A stretch of DNA of 64,000 nucleotides from Chaetoderma sp. LZ-2023a (Eukaryota; Mollusca; Caudofoveata; Chaetodermatida; Chaetodermatidae): assembly GCA_034401795.1 (NCBI GenBank), contig CM067359.1:143908233-143972232 (forward strand), given 5' to 3'. The notes below the pieces were generated by a model that had not been told where the DNA came from, ran no database searches, and was given only the letters and a program-made list of their open reading frames with translations. The translations under genes were made by a program, and so were the position numbers. Below are positions 22,079 through 32,794 of the stretch, one piece after another; position 1 is the stretch's first letter, and the number at the start of each line of letters is the position of its first letter.

Positions 22079-22917
22079 TAGCTGATTTTCTCTGTCACCT
22101 GTATGATACCTATAGTCTTCAACCTAATTCTGTTGCTGGATACAAATCGGCATTGATAACTGTTATCCCTTGCTTGGCAAAGAGGGGAAGTGATGAAGTA
22201 AGTGTTTTAAATACTCTTATTAAAGGTATGGGCAATCTCAGACCTAGAAATCCTCCACTGAGACCGTCATGGAGTCTTTCTCTGGTTCAGCAGGTTTTGA
22301 GTGGTAAGCCTTTTGAACCACTCAGTGCTATATCTGTTAAATTATTGACACTTAAAACTGTATTTTTAGTGGCGGCGGCTTCAGCCAGACGCAGGAGTGA
22401 AATTCATGCCTTGTCTGCTGAGCCTGCCCATTATATAGTTACAGGTGAAGGCCTTAAGCTTCTACCAAGATTGAATTTCTTGGCTAAGCATCAATCTTTA
22501 AAGTATCCGGGTAAACCTATTATTTTACCTGCTTTAACCAGATATGATCCTGGTGCTAAAGTATGGTGTCCTGTCCGTGCTTTAAATAAGTACAAGAGAA
22601 GAACTCAGGTTTGGCGGACGGACCCATGTTCCCTATGGTTGTCATATATTGAACCCCATGGTAGGGCGTCGAGAGACACTATTTCCAGATGGATAGTGGA
22701 ATGTATCCAATTCTGTCATAAAACAGCCACTGGAATCCAGGTAGATAGAGCCAAGGCTCATAGTGTCCGTGGTGTGGTAACTTCCACGGCATTATCTAAT
22801 GGTGTTTCTATTGAAGACATTATGTCAGTAGCCCAGTGGCACTGTGAGTCAAGTTTTACCGACCATTACCTTCGTGACACTTCTAACCCACTCGCCGTCT
22901 CAGTCCTCAGGAAATAA
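21526..22917 (+). CDS. Tyrosine recombinase of e3, open
   Basis: DIRS-type tyrosine recombinase, the enzyme that integrates the circular DNA copy. The domain begins near IKEGFSEQAANFMARARRG (about 21925) and runs to the TAA at 22915. It carries SARRRSEIHAL (Arg), HSVRGVVTSTAL (His, Arg), AQWHCESSF and DHYLRDT (Tyr nucleophile). No stop or frameshift interrupts the roughly 330-residue domain, so it is the best preserved family B recombinase here. The upstream frame is disturbed by the G-run indel at 21553-21558. The start is unknown: the frame opens at GTG 21526, and the protein may normally begin further upstream in the frame that overlaps RT. Confidence 0.8.
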   Translation: MWRIVCSTTGGKAQHRFVRNEECEDDDVRFSDSRSKRYRNRCASYQLEGNVCIRIPSNNPDSKNPSEDQTRGMPSASDRPELAKPIMVYGSAGPSGLQSGSSAADGQYYLPGQDPSQQSVNASIDCMDVVKQSAIKEGFSEQAANFMARARRGSTSRAYNYKINRFAEWCSKRCINPMEASIQVVADFLCHLYDTYSLQPNSVAGYKSALITVIPCLAKRGSDEVSVLNTLIKGMGNLRPRNPPLRPSWSLSLVQQVLSGKPFEPLSAISVKLLTLKTVFLVAAASARRRSEIHALSAEPAHYIVTGEGLKLLPRLNFLAKHQSLKYPGKPIILPALTRYDPGAKVWCPVRALNKYKRRTQVWRTDPCSLWLSYIEPHGRASRDTISRWIVECIQFCHKTATGIQVDRAKAHSVRGVVTSTALSNGVSIEDIMSVAQWHCESSFTDHYLRDTSNPLAVSVLRK

Positions 22918-23499
22918 AATATTTATGCAGAGGTTTATGTTTGTAAATAGTTTGCCTCCTCTGCTATTTTCAAATGTCACATTTGTTGGTAGGGTATTCC
23001 TACTATTAGCTGGTACACTTCTCTTCATCCGGTGGGGGAAGAGATGAGTGCCGCGTCCAAGACATCAGAGGTCAGTGGTTATGACCATTTTTTGATTTTC
23101 TGTCTTGGTGATGGTGTCATTTTATTTTTTAATATGGTGATGGTTGATGTCTCTTAATTGTGGTTTTTTCAGAGTTTTTGAAATAGAAGCAATTCTTCTT
23201 TTTCCAATGTCTAGTAATACTTTCATTAAGTATTAGAGAACGTGCTAGTCATTTAGAGCAGCGTTTTTTCCTAAACCTTCCTCAGAAAGAGGGGGGGGGA
23301 GCGCATTTGCCTTTTGATCAATCTCTCTTCATCGGTCGATTATCCGATGCAAAATTCTATTCCTGGTTGTGGTTTCAGTCACAATTTCAGATGTTTTAAA
23401 TCTCTTGAGAATTCAAAGAGCCTAGCCTCTTCGAGGGTGTGCGGGTCTTCAGGACCTTGCCTCCCTCCCACCAAAATTTCCTTTCAAATTCTGGTTTTT
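22918..23499 (+). other. 3' untranslated region of e3 with a conserved G-run
   Basis: No gene. It contains 'gaggggggggagcgcat' near 23290-23306. The same G-run followed by AGCGCAT or AGCTGAT occurs downstream of the recombinase in e2 (12172-12197), e4 (31268-31284), e5 (40920-40936) and e6 (47257-47276), always 340-370 bp past the recombinase stop. Confidence 0.6.
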
Positions 23500-23883
23500 A
23501 TCAAGAGTGTTAGGGAGGTAAGTATGTTCTCATGATGTGAAATAAGTAAATTTATCAAATTTCTTTTTCACGAGTGAGATGACATACTTACCTCCCTAAC
23601 GGGATCCCGGCCTCAACACCCCACGGAGGCCTGGTCCTTTGGCTATTGAACAGTTGCTTCTATGTCAGCCAATATTTAGTAACGGAAGTACCGGTGTGCG
23701 CATGCGCAGAGGGTGGTGTTTGTCATGTGCATGACTGTGTACTTCCAGCTGCCCATTAGGGGCACCTAACTTTTTATAATTCTGAATATTATTGAATTTA
23801 GAGCCGATATACTAGTATATCAGGTGTTAGGGAGGTAAGTATGTCATCTCACTCGTGAAAAAGAAATTTGATAAATTTACTTA
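23500..23883 (+). repeat. ICR and right ITR of e3
   Basis: 23500-23543 is the reverse complement of the left terminus (16817-16860). 23544-23600 is the reverse complement of the right terminus (about 23823-23883). These abutting complements are the DIRS ICR. Between them lie the right-end 'caccccacggaggcctgg' block, inverted CCAAT, ETS and TGCGCATGCGCA (23697-23708). Confidence 0.85.
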
Positions 23884-24497
23884 GTTCCCCGCGAGGGGTG
23901 CACGTACGTCAATGCCCATGGCCACGGCGCCAGAAGGAGAACCCAGCAGATAATCCTCTTCTTCCTGGCCAGAAAGATTAGACTCCAGGTTAGCAAAGAA
24001 TGCTAACCCGGACTGGCCAGGAGAGGTACCATAGGAGGAACTGGTACCTGCAGGGTGCGGAAATCCTGGCCTGATAGGCAGGAAGGTTCCAGCGACACCT
24101 GACCACGAACAACCGGCGTGGCAAGCCTGCTGCCAGTGTTCTTACCATGGATTCACCCTCTATTAGGGCCACCTCTGAATCATGGTCGAAAACTGATGTC
24201 CCTAAATAGTACCGATTCAGAGGCGGGGATTATCTGCTCCGGAGCAGATGAAGAGGACAACGAAAGATTTGGACCAGGAAGCATGCCACGAAGCAACTCT
24301 GGGACCAAATCTTTAATTGTCCTCTTCATCTCTCCCATCATCTCAATACGGAAGGCCTCCATATCCATAGTGGACGAGGCCTTCCTCTTACCCTTCTTAC
24401 CAGAAGCCTCTTTCTTAATTTTCCTCTCCTCCTCCGGAGCCTTCTCCCTGGTCTGCAATGATAGAAATTCAGACATTAGCTCCAACTCACTGGGCAT
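23884..24497 (-). pseudogene. gag of e2, 5' part, N terminus deleted
   Basis: Reads MSEFLSLQTREKAPEEERKI, a Lys-rich stretch, TMDMEAFRIEMMGEMKRTIK and DLVPELLRGMLPGP, parallel to e6. The frame breaks near 24172-24180. The cysteine-rich module that precedes this in e6 and e3 is missing because of the roughly 620-bp deletion, and the splice acceptor went with it. Continues across e3 at 16816. Confidence 0.8.
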
Positions 24498-24745
24498 AAT
24501 TTTTGGTTAGAAAACCTAACCATGTTAGTAGGAAATGGAACCTTGGTGGAGAGAAAAACCAACTCTCTGATAATGTGATGTCCTAAACAACTGAAGGTAG
24601 ATACCTGTGGACATAAACACAGAGATTAGCATTTCATAGCGCCATTTTGAAATAAACTAATTATTTTAGGCGCTTATTATGATAAACGCGAGTGCCGGAA
24701 ACACGTTACAACGGGATAAGCTCGCTAAAATATACTAGAAGTCAC

Positions 24746-24796
24746 CTGATGGCTAGGTCCTGGGCGCTCCTCCGGCGATTTAATCCGATCTGCCAT
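24746..24796 (-). CDS. gag exon 1 of e2 (17 codons)
   Basis: ATG at 24796, 17 codons reading MADRIKSPEERPGPSHQ, ending CAG at 24746 and followed by GTGACT. It keeps the PEExPGPSHQ core of e1 exactly, despite a changed centre. Its usual partner acceptor is deleted, so the exon is orphaned. Confidence 0.55.
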
Positions 24797-24879
24797 CACT
24801 CCAGGTTGATAAAACACTTCTAATATATTAATTAAACGACTTAAACAGCTCAGAAAAGCTTTAAGCATGAAACATGTGT

Positions 24880-25082
24880 GAACCCCTTGCCAATAAATTA
24901 GCAAAGAGGAAGTACTAGTCGGCGCATGCGCGGTGGTGGGGCTGGCATCCGCCTGACTGACTTCTGACTACCTGCCCATAAGGGGCACCTTTCTTTTTAA
25001 ATCGGCGTGTTTTATTAAGTGAAAGCCGATATTTAGCAATATCAAAGAGTATTAGGGAGGTAAGTATACTCTTGAACTGAAA
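24880..25082 (-). promoter_or_regulatory. Left ITR and presumed promoter of e2
   Basis: Inward from the terminus on the minus strand: 'acttacctccctaatac', 'ttgctaaatatcggctttcac', 'ggtgccccttatgggcagg', GCGCATGCGC (24922-24931), 'acttcctctttgc' (ETS core) and 'tttattggc' (inverted CCAAT). It is an inverted counterpart of 11625-11830. Confidence 0.6.
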
Positions 25083-25405
25083 ATAGTATTCTCTTGGTCT
25101 GCAAATGGATATACATTGTCACCTAGAAAATTTCAATTTACAGACCATGAGAAGACTATTTTTGACAACTTAACACTGGAATAACCGGCTTGGTGATTGA
25201 GCCAATCATTGCAGTGATAAGATTTCAAAAATAGCATTCTCTTGATCTGCGAATGGATATAGATTGCCCCATAGAAAATTTCCATTTGCAGACAGTAAGA
25301 AGACTATTTTTGACAACTTACCACTGGAATGACTGGCTTGGTGATTGAGCCAATCATTCCAGTGATAAGATTCCAAGAATAGCATTCTCTTTGACTGCAA
25401 TTCTA
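25083..25405. repeat. Type 2 hairpin repeats, continuation
   Basis: Right arm of the unit cut by e2, then two complete units (about 25128-25255 and 25280-25402) with 'ccatttgcagac' and 'gtctgcaaatgg'-type ends. Confidence 0.65.
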
Positions 25406-27064
25406 GGGGGCCCAACTGGTGAATAATATATTATATGATTCAAAAGTACTTTCCTTTGTTTTGCAGCCTGTGCCAGGGTGATGAGTGTGCACCAAATCAA
25501 TGTCTAGTGTAACATATAGGCCTTGCAATGAGATGCATTCTATGATTTAATCTTCATCAGTCTTAAATGATTGGAACCAGTAAATGGAATAACATCTGTA
25601 ATACCGGTATCAAATTCCCAAAAGACATTCTCAGTCAATCTCAGAATGACACACACCTGTGATGGATGTGACCACGGTGTTTCTAAAGACTGTTTTCAAA
25701 GTCTCATACATACTTGCTATTAACAACACACTCTGATAATTACAGTTCATTGCATCAATAATCATATTTCAGGCAAATACTGCATTTATTGAATGAGGTA
25801 AAAAGAAAAAATTCAGTTTTAGTGATTGCAGTTTTTATTTACCCCGTATGTCAAGTTATGACAATGATTTCAAAATGGTTAATTGTTGCAGAACCAGTAG
25901 TTAATAACACTGGCATATATTGTTTAAAGAGTTGCATGGCCTAGATGTTAAACAAATAATCTTGGGTTAGTGTCGAAATACACATATTGTGTACAGTCAC
26001 TAATGTACCTGGCCTTACTCAGTCATTTTTGTCAGTAGACACAATGAGCACTGAAAATTGGATATAAGAATCTAAAATCACACCAGTCTACAATCCACCA
26101 GTTTATATAGAATATGAATTCTGTACTTGATGAATGAAAAATTGTGATTTTCTAACACAGTCATGAGTATCATTCATCAAATACAGAATTCACATGCTGT
26201 ATGAACTGGTAATTGGAGACTGTTGTAATTTTCAAAAGATAATACCTTTGTCCCTTGCATAATTCTACCATCCTATGCACATTTCTAGCACAGAATTTGT
26301 AATTCTGATCATAAGTTTCATACTTCTGGTCAAAAGTGTTACATTTTGACCTGCGATTTCCATATTTGCTGCTAAAATATATACATCTCTGTCCAAATGT
26401 TTTGGTTTTAATCTCAAATTACCTCATTTCAAGAACAAAATGTTCGCATTTCTGACCAAAATGTATGTTTTTAGTCAAAATGTGTTAAATGAAATTTATT
26501 TCCAAGTGTTCTGATTCAAATACTGAGGTTCCAGGTGAGCGATACAATCTCCAGGGTGTTTATTTGTTGGTAATTTATGAAAATATCATAGCCATTTTTT
26601 GCATGGTAATGATACTGTATAATTTTTTTTATTTTGGTCCATCTTAAATTACAACTACATGACAAATGCTATAAAGCGACACAAATTTATCCCCAACTTA
26701 ACGTTTTATCACTCAAGCCAGCCCAAACAGTGGTACTGAGAAATGTTCATTGGTAGACCAAGAAGACTATTTTTAAAATTCTGGAATTGGAATGACTTGT
26801 ATTGCTATGAAATTGACTAAATGGTTTAGTCATGCAAAATCATGATGCCTTTGAAATGTCATATCCAGGCTAGATTGAAAGATTCAACCAATGACATGCA
26901 GAATACTGCTACTGCATTTGAGCAACATGCCAGAGTGAAATGTCATCAGATACAGTAAGTAGATGCTGGTAAATTAGCATCATGAATTTATAGCATGAGT
27001 GTCTTTCCCAAGACTCTGGAACATAAGTATCATCTGAAACAAACAAAACATGTTTTAAATAATT
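25406..27064. other. AT-rich host DNA with one long hairpin; no gene
   Basis: A third palindrome spans 26085-26221: 'gaattctgtacttgatgaatg' faces 'cattcatcaaatacagaattc', with a loop of about 35 bp. A stray type 2 arm lies at 26745-26830. The acceptor-like 'tttgttttgcag' at 25466 opens only 15 codons and was not taken as an exon. Confidence 0.5.
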
Positions 27065-27955
27065 ATTAGCTCACATGGCCAGAATCTCCAAGTTAGCTTG
27101 TGCCGTGGCGACCGTCCACTGTCTGTCCGTCCGTCAACTTTTTCTTTAAATGACTTCTCAAGAGCCACTTGGTCGATTTCAATTATATCGGCAGCATGGC
27201 TGTGCTGTAATATTTCCAATGGTAACCCATAATAGGTTGTCTTATATGTTTTAAGGAGACATATGGTAACCTAAACCTTAGAAAGCTCATTGATGTCAAT
27301 ACTAAAATCAACAGATTACGGACGGTAACCTGGTTCAGGTCCCCTAAAATAAATTACGGCAACCTCATGGAGAGCGTTTTCAACAGGTTACCATAACACC
27401 TTTGGCCTGGCCAGGAAGCATCCTTAGGGCATAGAGATTCAAGTTTGTTCAAACAGTCGATCGGCCAATTTGGCCGGTGGCCATCTTGGATTTTGGCCGA
27501 TTTGTAGAAGTCTTTAAAAATCTCCGAAACCGCTTGGGAATTGATTCAAATCTCATGAAACATCATTTAGGGCAAGAGCGAAGCCAAGTTTGTTCAAGAG
27601 AACTTGATTGACCAAATGGTTCGGCAGCCATCTTGGATCATCTAGTTTTCGCGAAAACAACTCCAGAACCGCTGAATGGATCGGGCCGAAAATTGTATAT
27701 GTGTATATGTAAAAAAACATGTCCGCCATGAATCAATCAAAATATAACGTTTTTGCCGGATATCTTGTATTTTCTGCAAATTTCTTAGAAAATCATACTC
27801 ATTAACCGCTGGGCCAATTTTAATAAAACTTGGCTAAGCTTTCTTCACAGAAATTTGATTGGTAAATTTTTCCAATGCTCATCTCGTTTTGTTCGGTTGG
27901 GTCAGTGGGCAAATATTTCAGGTAAACGATACAGGCCCCTTGGGCCTCTTGTTAA
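27065..27955. repeat. Interspersed repeat, inverted relative of 6745-7490
   Basis: Begins with 'agctcacatggccagaatc' and the 'gtctgtccgtccgtcaac' motif, carries 'ggccatcttggattttggcc' and 'gcagccatcttggatc' modules, and ends 'caggccccttgggcctcttg', the reverse complement of the start of the 6745 copy. Confidence 0.65.
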
Positions 27956-28103
27956 TATTCTAAACAACCCACATGCTTTGGCATAATGACATGAACAAGC
28001 AATGTGTCTCATTTTGTGAGGTATTTGCTATGGTTAAAGGGAAATGGTACATTTTATTTTGTTTTGGTTTTATACAATAACAAGATAGAGATTGCAGACC
28101 CTC

Positions 28104-29637
28104 ACCCTGCCATTTTTATCACATTGTACATCTTTCCTATTCGCCAGATTTTGTCATATTACTCCCAAAATTGTGAAACCCTAGTATATGGTCACATCCT
28201 TTCTTATGTAAAAATTTTGAGCTAAGTAGTTTCCAAAAATTGGATCATGGCTAATGTTGGATATCCACTTTCACAATAAAATTGTTTGTTGTGTTTAAAT
28301 ATGAGTCAAATCTGATTAGTCTTTATGGAGAGTACCACACGTAAACAGACCGACAAACACATATACACACCACCCACACGCGCACGTTTGCACAACCCGC
28401 CCCCTCACACACGCGCACATTACCCCCACACACACGCGCGCGCACACACAACACCTACACAGATGCACGCGCACACAAACACACGAATAAAATGATGATG
28501 ACAATTCTGAAATGCTGCTCAAACCCAATAATGCTTCTTTATTGGAATTAGAATTAATGCATACGACAGTGTTAACAATAATTTACTGGTTTATTTCAGT
28601 TCAAATTTTAACACAAGAATGTGTGTGATCCTGTACTAGGATTCCACAACTAGGGATGCAATCTAAAAACTCTGGATGTGGTTACAATGTCATAACAGTA
28701 ACTAACAACAGGAGAGCGAGGGTCTGCTGGTGAAATTGTTATCGATCTCAGTCCTGCTTTCTTGAGGTGATGTTATTTCAATCAACGAAACACTGGTAGA
28801 GCTATACAAGCAAACCTGTCTATAACGGTCACTGTATGGCCAATATAGTCACTAAGATAGGTGGTCGCTAATTGCAGCTCACCAGCTGCGGGGTTTTAGG
28901 TGCATGCATGGCATGTGATCGTGATTTCCTAACAGTAAGACCCAACTCTTATGGATAGTCATCAATTGGTCCCAAAAGCGAGTGTGCGTCGTAGACGTGT
29001 ATGTCCGCTATAGACAGGTTTGTCTGCATTTCCGCGAAATAGCCCTCTGCCATTTTAGCGCGCGTTGACTCATAGGCGCCTTCAGCCTGACCTACTTCTA
29101 TGCCACTCTCTGTAATAAGAGAAGTACGACGTCGCGCTAAAAATACCTATGCCTTGACCTCATTTGGTGTTTTCTTTCTTAGTTGGTAAACACATTAGAA
29201 AAATCAATGTTAAGAAAATTACTATTTATAGGATTTATTCAAACATGATTATGTCGACGTTTATCAAAATAAAACACAAAATTAGGTAACGCTTACCAAG
29301 TTTAATGTAGAGGCGAATGTTGAATTGTCGTCTCGCTACCGTTAGAATGTGCAATTGTACTTTCTATATGGTTCATGCTAAAAGTTATTTGTACTGATTG
29401 ACCCCGTACTATAATTAACAACTGACAGCTGTCACATTGCAGTCAACTGGACCATGTCATAAGCGGCGACGATTCTCGCCTTAACGTACTAGAGAGCTCC
29501 GCGTCTAAGTTACGCGTTTTATTATTTAGGCGTTTATTTACGACCCCTTTCGTGAAACTGACGTAGGCGCGGGACTTAAGTATAGCGTCTAAGTTAAGAC
29601 GGGGGCGTAACTCACGCACCTTTGTGAAACTGGCCCC
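28104..29637. mobile_element. Non-autonomous DNA transposon, copy B, left end missing
   Basis: Matches copy A from 'ccctgccatttttatcac' (7914) to the right terminus 'gtgaaactggcccc', with small indels. The left inverted end and subterminal 'gcgtaacttacgcg' repeats are absent. The centre differs by a CA/CG-rich microsatellite and about 250 bp of other sequence. No transposase frame. Confidence 0.65.
28362..28485. repeat. CA/CG compound microsatellite
   Basis: Alternating 'cacacgcgcacac' and related purine-pyrimidine runs. The open frame on the minus strand (Val/Cys/Arg-rich) is a translation of this repeat. Confidence 0.8.
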
Positions 29638-30545
29638 TGGTGTTGGCGGCCTTTAGTGGGCGGCTATGTGGTTGTGCGCATGTGTCTGTGCATGCGTAGT
29701 GGGAGACTGGGTGGGTGGGCGGGCGGTCTGGTGGCTTGGCGGCTTTTTGGTGATTTTTCACTGTTTGAGGCTTAAGAACCAGACTACTGTTCTTAATACG
29801 TAATTATTAACCTGTTGAATGATCGCTATGAATACTGCTAACGAAAACATAAAAGGACCAGAGGTTGAGACAGTTATGCCCTCCAATGCCTCTGCCTCTA
29901 GCCCAATGGACCCACAGCGCCAGGTCGCTGTATGAGACAGAAAACGTAGAAGGGTAGAAGAGCCCAGGGGAGCCCTCCCTCCTACAAGCCGCCAAACACC
30001 GACAGGAACTGCCGTTGGCTACACCAAACCAGGGATCACCAACACTGTCCAGCCTTCATGGCCACAAATGGACTAAACTTTAAAGAAAATCAGACTGCTT
30101 ACCATGAGACTAAAGGCTACAAAACGGCCTTCACGAACGCACTCAGTGCTGCTACTACACTAGGAGCACAGAACGCCACAGCCAACGTTCCAGCAGCCCT
30201 AGAACCCACAGACCAAGGCCACGCCCTCGCATCCAGAGGGTCTAGGCCCCCTCCATAGCAAGGGGTAACACCGCCTCGAATCAAAGGGGAGAGCCTTACA
30301 GGCGAGCACAATAGCAACGCCAACAGAGCAGACCGCATGCCGCCCCGCCTTGCAGACCAATCCAGGCCACCACGACCATTCATGGGGGTCAGCAGCACGG
30401 ATCCTCCGACCTAACAGACCCAGAGTCAACACCATGGAGGAGACACAAAGAATCCCGTTGGCTTCACCAACTCCCCACCATGGAAGCAATAGGAATTAAC
30501 TTAGCAGGGTGAGGACGCGCCTTTTCATGTGGGTCTAACCCAACA
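29638..30545. other. GC-richer segment of unknown nature
   Basis: Base composition rises over the AT-rich surroundings from about 29640. A 66-codon plus-strand frame at 30058-30258 begins MATNGLNFKENQTAYHETKG, and minus-strand frames of 93 and 96 codons overlap it. No domain, splice signal or terminal repeat identifies it. It could be a fragment of an unrecognised retroelement or a host exon. Confidence 0.3.
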
Positions 30546-30599
30546 CCCACATACGTTATTATCCCCATAATTGAAATCGGACATGATTCTTGAGAATCA

Positions 30600-30695
30600 G
30601 TTTAAAGGAAAAGTTGCCGGATGACGGATGGACACACACACGACAGATAGTTGCCATGGAATACATTCACCTGACCTTTCAGGCCAGGTGTGAAA
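30600..30695. repeat. GGCCAGGTG repeat tail, target of e4
   Basis: The same 'gacggatggacacac', 'gttgccatgg' and 'ggccaggtg' modules as 1820-1918. e4 begins right after 'aggtgtgaaa', a flank that matches the e4 left terminus 'gatgtgaaa'. Confidence 0.55.
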
Positions 30696-31078
30696 GAAAA
30701 TTTATCAAATTTCTTTTTCACGAGTGAGATGACATACTTACCGCCCTAACACTCTTGATATACTAGCATATCGGCTCTAAATTCAATAATATTCAGAATT
30801 ATAAAAAGTTATGTGCCCCTAATGGGCAAGTGGAAGTACAGTCATGCACACGACAGATACCACCCACTGCACATGCGCATACCGGTACTTCCATTACTAA
30901 CTATTGGCTGACATAGAAGCAACTATTCAAATAACCAAAGGACCAGGCCTCCGTGGGGTGGCGAGGCCGGGATCCTGTTAGGGAGGTAAGTACGTCATCT
31001 CACTCGTGAAACAGAAATTTGATAAATTTTCTTATTTCACATCATGAGAACATACTTACCTCCCTAACACTCTTGATA
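30696..31078 (-). repeat. Right ITR and ICR of e4
   Basis: The outer arm 30696-30757 is repeated inverted at 30976-31033. 31034-31078 is the reverse complement of the left terminus at 37763-37806. TGCACATGCGCA (30868-30879) shows one change from the NRF1-like palindrome; the right-end 'ctccgtggggtggcgagg' block is present. Confidence 0.85.
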
Positions 31079-31622
31079 AAAACCAGAATTTGAAAGTAAA
31101 TTTGGTGGGAGGGAGGCAAGGTCCTCAAAACCAGCACACCCTCGAAGAGACTAGGCTCTTTGAATTTTCAAGAGATTTAAAACATCTGAAATTGTTACTG
31201 AAACACAACCAGGAATAGAATTTTGCATCGGATAATCGACCGATGAAGAGAGATTGATCAAAAGGCAAATGCGCTCCCCCCCCTCTTTCTGAGGAAGGTT
31301 TAGGAAAAAACGCCGCTCTAAATGACTAGCACGTTCTCTAATACTTAATGAAAGTATTACTAGACATTGGAAAAAGAAGAATTGCTTCTATTTCAAAAAC
31401 TCTGAAAAAACCACAATTAAGAGACATCAACCATCACCATATTAAAAAATAAAATGACACCATCACCAAGACAGAAAATCAAAAAATGGTCATAACCACT
31501 GACCTCTGATGTCTTGGACGCGGCACTCATCTCTTCCCCCACTGGATGAAGAGAACTGTACCAGCTAATAGTAGGGATACCCTACCAACAAATGTGATAT
31601 TTGTAAATAGCAGAGGAGGAAA

Positions 31623-32794
31623 CTATTTACAAACATAAACCTCTACATTATTTTCTTTTCTGAGGAGTGAGACGGCGAGCGGGTTAGAAGTGTCACGAAG
31701 GTAATAGTCGGTAAAACTTGATTCACAGTGCCACTGGGCTACTGACATAATGTCTTCAATAGAAACGCCATTAAATAATGCCATGGAAGCTACCACACCA
31801 TGGACACTATGAGCCTTGGCTCTATCTACTTGGATTCCAGTGGCTGTCTTATGACAGAATTGAATACATTCTACTATCCATCTGACAATAGTGTCTCTTG
31901 ACGCCCTACCATGGGGTTCAATATATGACAACCATAGGGAACATGGGTCCGTCCGCCAAACCTGAGTTCTTCTCTTGTACTTATTTAAAGCACGGACAGG
32001 ACACCATACTTTAGCACCAGGATCATATCTGGTTAAAGCAGGTAAAATAATAGGTTTACCCGGATATTTTAAAGATTGATTCTTAGCCAAGAAATTCAAT
32101 CTTGGTAGAAGCTTAAGACCTTCACCTGGAACTATATAACGGTCAGGCTCAGCAGACAAGGCATGAATTTCACTCCTGCGTCTGGCTGATGCTGCTGCAA
32201 CTAAAAATACAGTTTTAAGTGTCAATAATTTTACAGATATAGCACTAAGTGGTTCAAAAGGTTTATCACTCAAAACCTGCAGAACCAGAGAAAGTTTGAG
32301 ATTGCCCATACCTTTAATAAGAGTATTTAAAACACTTACTTCATCACTTCCCCTCTTTGCCAAGCAAGGGATAAGTCATTAATGCTGATTTGTATCCAGC
32401 AATAGAATTAGGCTTAAAACAATAGGTATCATACAGGTGACAGAGAAAATCAGCTACTACCTGAATAGATGCTTCCATCGGATTGATACATCTCTTTGAG
32501 CACCATTCTGCAAATCTGTTGATTTTATAATTATAAGCTCTGGAGGTTGACCCCCCTTCTGGCTCTGGCCATGAAATTGGCTGCTTGCTCAGAAAAGCCC
32601 TCCTTAATCGCGGATTCTTTGACAACATCCATGCAGTCAATTGAAACATTGATGGATTGTTGTGAAGGGTCTTGCCCTGGAAGATAATATTGTCCATCAG
32701 AGGCAGAGGAACCGGATTGCAAACCAGAAGGTCCAGCAGATCCGTAAACCATGATCAGCTTGGCCAATTCGGGGCGATCAGAAGCACTTGGCAT
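31623..32794 (-). pseudogene. Tyrosine recombinase of e4, frameshifted
   Basis: Recombinase signatures SARRRSEIHAL, HSVHGVVASMAL (second catalytic Arg of HxxR changed to His), AQWHCESSF and DYYLRDT. Frame changes occur near 32551-32555 (C run) and 32375. A 36-bp in-frame loss removes the RPRNPPLRPSWS-type segment near 32295. The Arg loss alone should inactivate it. Confidence 0.85.

Larger units (their letters stand above)
16817..23883 (+). mobile_element. DIRS copy e3 (family B), nested inside e2
   Basis: A complete 7.07-kb plus-strand DIRS element: left ITR, gag exon 1, intron, gag exon 2, RT-RNase H, recombinase, ICR and right ITR. Its ends join e2 gag at 'gtcgcccgt' and 'gttccccgcg'. The corresponding e6 sequence is 'gtcgcctgcattccccgcg', the same length as the two flanks joined, so insertion was clean with no target duplication. 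The element is younger than e2. gag and RT-RNase H are frameshifted, while the recombinase frame is open. Confidence 0.92.
23884..25082 (-). mobile_element. DIRS copy e2 (family A), 5' segment
   Basis: The remainder of e2 displaced by e3: the 5' part of gag exon 2, a shortened 5' intron, gag exon 1 and left ITR. The outer terminus is 'gtaagtatactcttgaactg' at about 25082; host hairpin sequence resumes at once. At about 24478-24482 'cagacattagctcc' of gag joins directly to 'tccaactcactg' of the intron, which in e6 lie some 620 bp apart, so the acceptor and the cysteine-rich module were deleted. Confidence 0.88.

Noticed and set aside
25467-25512. Possible terminal exon LCQGDECAPNQCLV after 'tttgttttgcag'
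   Set aside because: Only 15 codons; an open run this short after an acceptor-like site is expected by chance.
28316-28528. Val/Cys/Arg-rich minus-strand frame
   Set aside because: Lies on a CA/CG microsatellite.
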